Positions 9,501-12,786 of a stretch of DNA of 12,786 nucleotides are shown piece by piece; position 1 is the stretch's first letter; every line of letters begins with the position of its first letter. The DNA is from Euperipatoides rowelli (lineage: Eukaryota; Onychophora; Udeonychophora; Euonychophora; Peripatopsidae): assembly GCA_003024985.2 (NCBI GenBank), contig PXIH01S0025070.1; one strand, written 5' to 3'. Below the pieces are notes generated by a model, which was not told the DNA's origin, did not search any database, and saw only the letters and a list, made by a program, of their open reading frames with translations. The translations under genes and the position numbers were made by a program.

Positions 9501-9501
9501 T
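9467..9501. repeat. 14-bp hairpin at the insertion junction
   Basis: Arms at 9467-9480 (aggtgcactggcac) and 9488-9501 are reverse complements at 13 of 14 positions, including 11 in a row, around the 7-base loop actctga. The left arm is still within readable pseudogene sequence; the right arm sits exactly where family similarity stops. Confidence 0.8.
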
Positions 9502-9960
9502 ATTTTAATTGTTTAAAGCTTTAATTTTTACTTAAATTTTCTGTCAGCACACATTATTCTCTCTTTATATGGTTGTTTTTCAAATGAAAAGATTGAATCA
9601 ATTGTAGCAATCATTTATTTTTTTTAATATTTCTTAGTCTTGGCGCACAAAATATACCATGAGTCCACTAATGAATGTTAATTTGTTCAAATTGATTTTT
9701 AGTTGTTGTCTATATTAATTTAGTCTAATGGACAGAATTATATTTTGATAATATTTTTTACAAATACAATAATGTATTATTGTATTTTAATTTTGTAAGT
9801 TGAAAATTCTATGTTTAGACCATTTATAGAACAACATAATGTCAAAATTTATTTTAGGTTTTGTTTTGGCATTATAAATGTTAAAATATGTTTATTTTGT
9901 GTTCAGTTAATCAAACAAAAATAAACTTTTCAAAAGAAAATTATTATCTGTTTCTCTGCC
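9500..9960. other. AT-rich insertion interrupting the pseudogene
   Basis: Protein similarity stops after the GALAHSE block at about 9486 and resumes near 9985. The intervening 460 or so bases are sharply more A+T-rich than the gene on either side and have no readable frame. They contain a 24-bp near-perfect palindrome (9763-9786) and an inverted pair at about 9838-9847/9865-9874. About 25-30 residues of the family (a Trp-containing block that I expect between these points) are missing. It could be a small non-autonomous element inserted with a deletion, or an intron. I see no clear GT...AG pair at the boundaries and no certain target-site duplication. Confidence 0.6.
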
Positions 9961-11091
9961 TCAAGCAAGCATAACTGTTTTGAGCATCTGAGGCCTCAGC
10001 TGCTGAACAGAATAAGTTTCTCAATCACCGTTAAAGCTCTATGTGATCTTGTAAATACCTTCAAAGTTACAGTTCCAGAGCTCATCACTTTGGACATAGG
10101 TGTCATGGAACCTGACATTGTTCACTGCCTCAGAAAAGCTCAAAGGATTGGTAAAGATATGTTCACAGAGTTTGTAAGCAGTAGAAAAGAAAAATCATCA
10201 AAGTCCATTTATGATGTAATCAAAACGGCCAACATATTTCATATTCACCAACAGGCCACCTGCAGATCTAAAGAAGGGTCTGTACAAGTCGGGATCTGCT
10301 AAGTCAAATGCAACTCTTGTCACAAAGCTGTTTATCTCCCTTCATGCACATCTTGTAACAGACATAGCTGAATTATTCAAGCATGAGAATCATTGTTAAC
10401 CAGCATCCTTATATGATCAAGGCAAGCTGCAGACAGGAACCAAGTCAGATATTTTGGGCTGTATACAAGGAATTCCTCCACCTGGCAGATCTTCAGCAGC
10501 TAAAGTTGCTTATGTGGTCGTTCTTGATATGGTGGCAGTATCAAACTTTAGTGTGCCCATGTGTTTGCAGATTACACTCAAATGCAATCGCTGCCATACT
10601 TGCAGATCCAGATGATGGATAGCACAACAAGAGTGGACACAGTCTGAGACACATATATAGAATCTAGTCTACAGTCCCAAACTTTGTGCCAAGCGAAGTC
10701 AGAATGCAGGTTAATGAACACAAGTTACCACAAAGATACCACTGCAAAAAGAGATGAATGCCAGAAGTTTCTAACCCTTTCTCAGAATAAGGATGAGTTC
10801 TTTCAGTTCATCAGTCAGAAACTTCAAAGCTTTGCATTGCCATCTCCTTACAACAAAGGCTGACTTTGTATACTCAGCAACAAAACAACTGACTTGTAAG
10901 CCTTGTCTCCATGCCAGGAAGAAGAAGCTGTCAAACATATTATGTGCCACTTGCAGCATACTGCTAAACAAGGCCACACTAAGGCCTACCTCAGGATAGT
11001 GGATAGTGATTTGGTGGTGCTGGCCATCAATCTTGTCCATGAACTAGGCCTCTCAGAGCTATGGATTGGATTTGGAACAAAAAAAACATAA
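9961..11091 (+). pseudogene. Pseudogene part 3: linker and PIN/FEN-like nuclease motifs
   Basis: After the insertion the gene resumes with KALCDLVNTF (10033) and DIVHCLRKAQRIGKDMFTEF (10117). Next come KLFISLHAH and AELFKHENHC (about 10328-10398), then KLQTGTKSDILGCIQGIPPP (about 10422-10480) and a hydrophobic VVLDMVAV strand. A frame change near 10570 leads to DECQKFLTLSQNKDEFFQFI (10756). The run PCQEEEAVKHIMCHLQH...RIVDSDLVVLAI (10906-11022) has the layout of the paired acidic motifs of FEN1/XPG-type PIN nucleases: an E-E/D-A-D cluster, then about 25 residues later D-x-D in a beta strand followed by hydrophobics. In this copy the second acidic cluster residue is Val. LWIGFGTKK follows. Three stops (10652, 10862, 10892) interrupt the stretch. 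Confidence 0.7.
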
Positions 11092-11719
11092 ACAGATATT
11101 CCAATCCATAATATCTCTTAAATGCTGGGCCCACAACATTGCAAAGCACTCCCCATCTTCCATGCATTCACAGAGTGTGACTTTGTATCTGTGATGTTTG
11201 GAATTAACAAAAATACTATGCATGAAAGGCATTGATCACCTTACCTGAGGACATTGACACCATCATTGCTATTACCGAACACCCGACCATACTCACACTC
11301 GACTCATTGCATATGTGGCATCATGAACACTGTACTGTACTCATGTACAGTAAGAACTGTGGTGCAGTGTTGTTGAATGTGGAAAGGAAACTCATGTTCA
11401 CCCATTGCCGTTGGTCCCTGGATACAATTCCCTCAACCCAGCATTCTTTATTTCACCTGTTAAGCGTGCCTTTCTCACTTCAGCCTTTGTATAGAAATAA
11501 TCACTCTACCAAACCCCAGAAATCTCAAATCCTGGTGAATGGGGCTGGGAATGGAATACAAGAACCAACGATTGGGTGCCAACATTGGACAGTTTTGGCA
11601 GAAGTCAGCCATGCTTACTCTTTGTCTTTGTGGTTGCCTGTAGGGGTAACTGCAAGTGTCATCAGGTTGAACTTTGCTGTAGTACTTTGTGTAAATGTGA
11701 AGCTGTGCTGCATCAATAA
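11092..11719 (+). pseudogene. Pseudogene part 4: HAFTECD block and Cys-rich C-terminus
   Basis: ALPIFHAFTECDFVSVMFG (11137-11193) is the third acidic block expected after a PIN-like D-x-D. A frame change near 11232 opens 11232-11440 (LPEDIDTIIAI, HCTVLMYSKN, IPSTQHSLF). Another change near 11440 gives SPVKRAFLTSAF, two stops, PGEWGWEWN (11540), and a terminal Cys cluster ACRGNCKCHQVELCCSTLCK (11636-11695). The C-x3-C-x-C...C-C-x3-C-x-C spacing suggests a zinc-binding tail, somewhat like a single CXC/CRC-type module; binding is inferred. The 167-codon open frame 11232-11735 contains true family sequence only up to about 11440; beyond that it is out of frame. The stop at 11717 probably marks the original end within a few codons. 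Confidence 0.75.
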
Positions 11720-12209
11720 TGACAGTGAAACCTGATCTTTCTATCTTCTTGATAAGATAATGAAACCATGCTATAAATTCTATTTGGGTAATATGTGTTA
11801 AAATAATTTAATTTGTTATATTACTTTAATTGGCCTTGTTATATCTCTGATTTCAAGAAGTACATAATAAGTAAAGTGTAGGGATAAATCTGTTTATTGA
11901 CAAGCCAGTTATTCCATCTGCTACATTGTTGGCTTCAGAATATAGAATGCAAACAATGTTATGTTGTTAGGAAAACAACAGAATCAAATCAATGTTCTGT
12001 TGTTAGGGTAAGGCCTGAATCATATTAGCATGAGCTAATTATCAATATATAACAGGCACAAAGTTGTTATTGTATCTTATTTGTGACATAATTATGTAAA
12101 CAAACTAATTATTTTTTCAATAAACAGTTTGATGCAATATGTTTTTTTATGTCGAGATATTAATAATAGAAGATAATAGATGATGTAGAGCATAAAAGCA
12201 ACTTTATAT
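11720..12209. other. AT-rich 3' flank of the pseudogene
   Basis: I see no gene here. It holds a duplicated 18-base segment, 11954-11971 and 11990-12007 (one mismatch), and a perfect 10-bp inverted repeat, 11974-11983/11995-12004, partly overlapping the second copy. A canonical AATAAA at 12119-12124 lies 400 bases past the pseudogene stop and could be its old polyadenylation signal, though the hexamer is expected by chance in such AT-rich DNA. Confidence 0.5.
12119..12124 (+). terminator. Possible AATAAA polyadenylation signal
   Basis: A canonical AATAAA hexamer lies on the coding strand about 400 bases downstream of the pseudogene stop and just inside the right inverted arm. No clear GU-rich downstream element is evident, and chance occurrence is likely. 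Confidence 0.2.
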
Positions 12210-12445
12210 GTGGTATTATAAAATAATCCAATGACAAAGGAACTTACTTATGTCATTCTCTTTTTCTAGTGGTGGTGGCCATATTGGATTATGTATTTAC
12301 TGGCCACCAGAGGGCTATTGAGCACTATATGCTGTAGTTTTTGAAAACCTTTAGCCCATATCTAACACCATGCTAAATTTCAAGAACTTGTCACAAAGTG
12401 TGAAGGAATTATTAAATTCCTTCCCTACTATGGTTAAATTTGATA
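12210..12445 (-). repeat. Right inverted arm
   Basis: This stretch is the inverted partner of 5505-5724. Its conserved blocks are 12210-12222, 12281-12314, a cccata-cta-acacc block at about 12356-12369, and 12375-12400. It has about 30 bases after 12314 that the left arm lacks. The block caagaacttgtcacaaagtg at 12381-12400 is identical in both arms. Similarity fades after about 12435. Confidence 0.85.
12300..12317 (+). promoter_or_regulatory. CTCF-like motif in the right arm
   Basis: tggccaccagagggc (12301-12315) matches the animal CTCF core (CCASYAGRKGGC) closely, with the upstream TGG also fitting. The left arm holds the inverted counterpart at 5620-5635, where the GG of the AGAGGGC end has become AA, so that site should be weak or lost. 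CTCF occurs across bilaterians and its sites are often carried by transposable elements. Binding in this genome is unproven. Confidence 0.35.
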
Positions 12446-12786
12446 TTAACTAGAGAGCTTTAAAAATTAATACTACAAAATAAAAAAAAGGGAATTTTTT
12501 TTTTTTCTTGTAAGTAACTTTTTTTTCTCATTGTTTTTAGCTTTAAGCACATTTGACTTGTATAAAATACTTAATTGTTTTTTTGTTTTTTTTTTTCAAT
12601 TATACTAATAAAGTACATTTCTGAAGAAATGGTGTTTCTCAAGTCTTGGGATTTAAATTCCTTGAACAAGATTATGTTTTCTATTTTTGTTTTGTAAATA
12701 TNAACTTTTTACTTATTTGAATTTTTTTAATCAACTTATATTTTGAAAATTAATGTAAATGTCTTCATATCCTCAGGGGCTAGAAG
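12446..12786. other. T-rich flank with no recognisable feature
   Basis: Several T runs (about 12496-12507, 12521-12528 and 12578-12596) and one undetermined base at 12702. I see no gene or repeat family here. Confidence 0.6.

Larger units (their letters stand above)
6807..11719 (+). pseudogene. Decayed copy of an unnamed multi-copy invertebrate gene (about 1,400-codon class)
   Basis: Protein-like sequence can be followed from an ATG at 6807 (A at -3) to a stop at 11717-11719, moving through all three frames. At least ten stops lie in the first 1.2 kb alone (6837, 6954, 6978, 7113, 7245, 7605, 7620, 7692, 7833, 7881), so the gene is dead. From memory, conserved blocks match an uncharacterised family found in many copies in cnidarians, molluscs and other invertebrates; I recall no accession. 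Signature blocks are MFHVLGMAVSYDRV (8110), GGLHVEIS (8859), GVASSMIAEKHLKHT (8958), LPIFHAFTECDFVS (11141) and PGEWGW (11540). Frame usage: 6807-7985 frame 3; 7986-8376 frame 1; 8394-8690 frame 3; 8687-8815 frame 2; 8820-9014 frame 3; 9019-9200 frame 1; 9221-9404 frame 2; 9405-9500 frame 3; 9985-10280 frame 1; 10298-10565 frame 2; 10572-11230 frame 1; 11232-11440 frame 3; 11440-11719 frame 2. Confidence 0.85.
5505..12445 (+). mobile_element. Candidate large transposon-like element bounded by inverted arms (dead copy)
   Basis: Two imperfect inverted arms of roughly 220 bp enclose a single long plus-strand pseudogene (6807-11719). The gene resembles a multi-copy invertebrate family, as expected of a mobile element's gene. 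The layout (arm, about 1.1 kb of leader, gene, about 0.5 kb, arm) fits a DNA transposon with long terminal or subterminal inverted repeats. Both the gene and the arms are well diverged, consistent with one old insertion. I could not find convincing target-site duplications or exact outer ends, because similarity fades into A/T-rich DNA near 5505 and 12445. The alternative is that the arms are two independent inverted insertions of a short dispersed repeat beside a dead gene copy. Confidence 0.4.

Noticed and set aside
11232-11735. Intact 167-codon gene
   Set aside because: Only the part up to about 11440 matches the family frame. The rest is an out-of-frame reading of the Cys-rich C-terminus, which is in another frame.
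12279-12287. CArG box (CCATATTGG) in the right arm
   Set aside because: It has five, not six, A/T bases between CC and GG, so it does not match the SRF site. A YY1-like CCAT core remains possible but is too short to claim.
5505-12445. LTR retrotransposon or retroviral element
   Set aside because: The flanking repeats are inverted, not direct, and I see no gag, protease, reverse-transcriptase or integrase motif between them.

Overview
The window looks like non-coding, repeat-rich nuclear DNA from an animal, probably a marine or aquatic invertebrate; a mollusc-like lophotrochozoan is my guess, not a demonstration. It is strongly A+T-rich and has long A and T runs. It carries a tRNA-derived SINE-like motif, a 5'-truncated non-LTR retrotransposon tail, a 2.6-kb satellite-like tandem array and a decayed multi-kilobase gene of a kind repeated many times in invertebrate genomes. 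I see no bacterial operon features and no intact protein-coding gene.

Layout. 1-120: a tRNA-like B box on the minus strand. 271-393: a minus-strand cluster of TATA, CCAAT and E-box motifs that could be a promoter firing leftward. 890-1440: a mosaic of short direct and inverted repeats, including a perfect 10-bp hairpin. 1835-1978: a 47-codon ORF that runs into the array. 1905-4545: about 39 degenerate copies of a 68-bp purine-rich monomer, with traces of an 8-monomer higher-order repeat. 4765-4888: a 36-bp imperfect inverted repeat around an A/T-rich loop. 4890-5363: remains of the 3' end of a LINE reverse-transcriptase ORF.

The main item is at about 5505-12445. Two imperfect inverted arms of roughly 220 bp (5505-5724 and 12210-12445) lie about 6.9 kb apart. 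Between them is one plus-strand pseudogene, 6807-11719, readable nearly end to end if one moves between all three frames. It belongs, from my memory of its conserved blocks, to an unnamed, multi-copy invertebrate protein family. It has an N-terminal Cys/His region, a long central domain, a FEN/PIN-nuclease-like motif pair and a Cys-rich C-terminus. It has many stops, several frameshifts and one AT-rich insertion of about 460 bp (9500-9960). My working hypothesis is that arms plus gene are one dead copy of a large transposon-like element whose class I cannot name. The arms could instead be two unrelated insertions of a dispersed repeat. The right arm also holds a near-consensus CTCF-type motif.

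No gene here appears able to make its original product. The interest lies in the element's structure, in the satellite array and in the regulatory-motif cluster near the left end.
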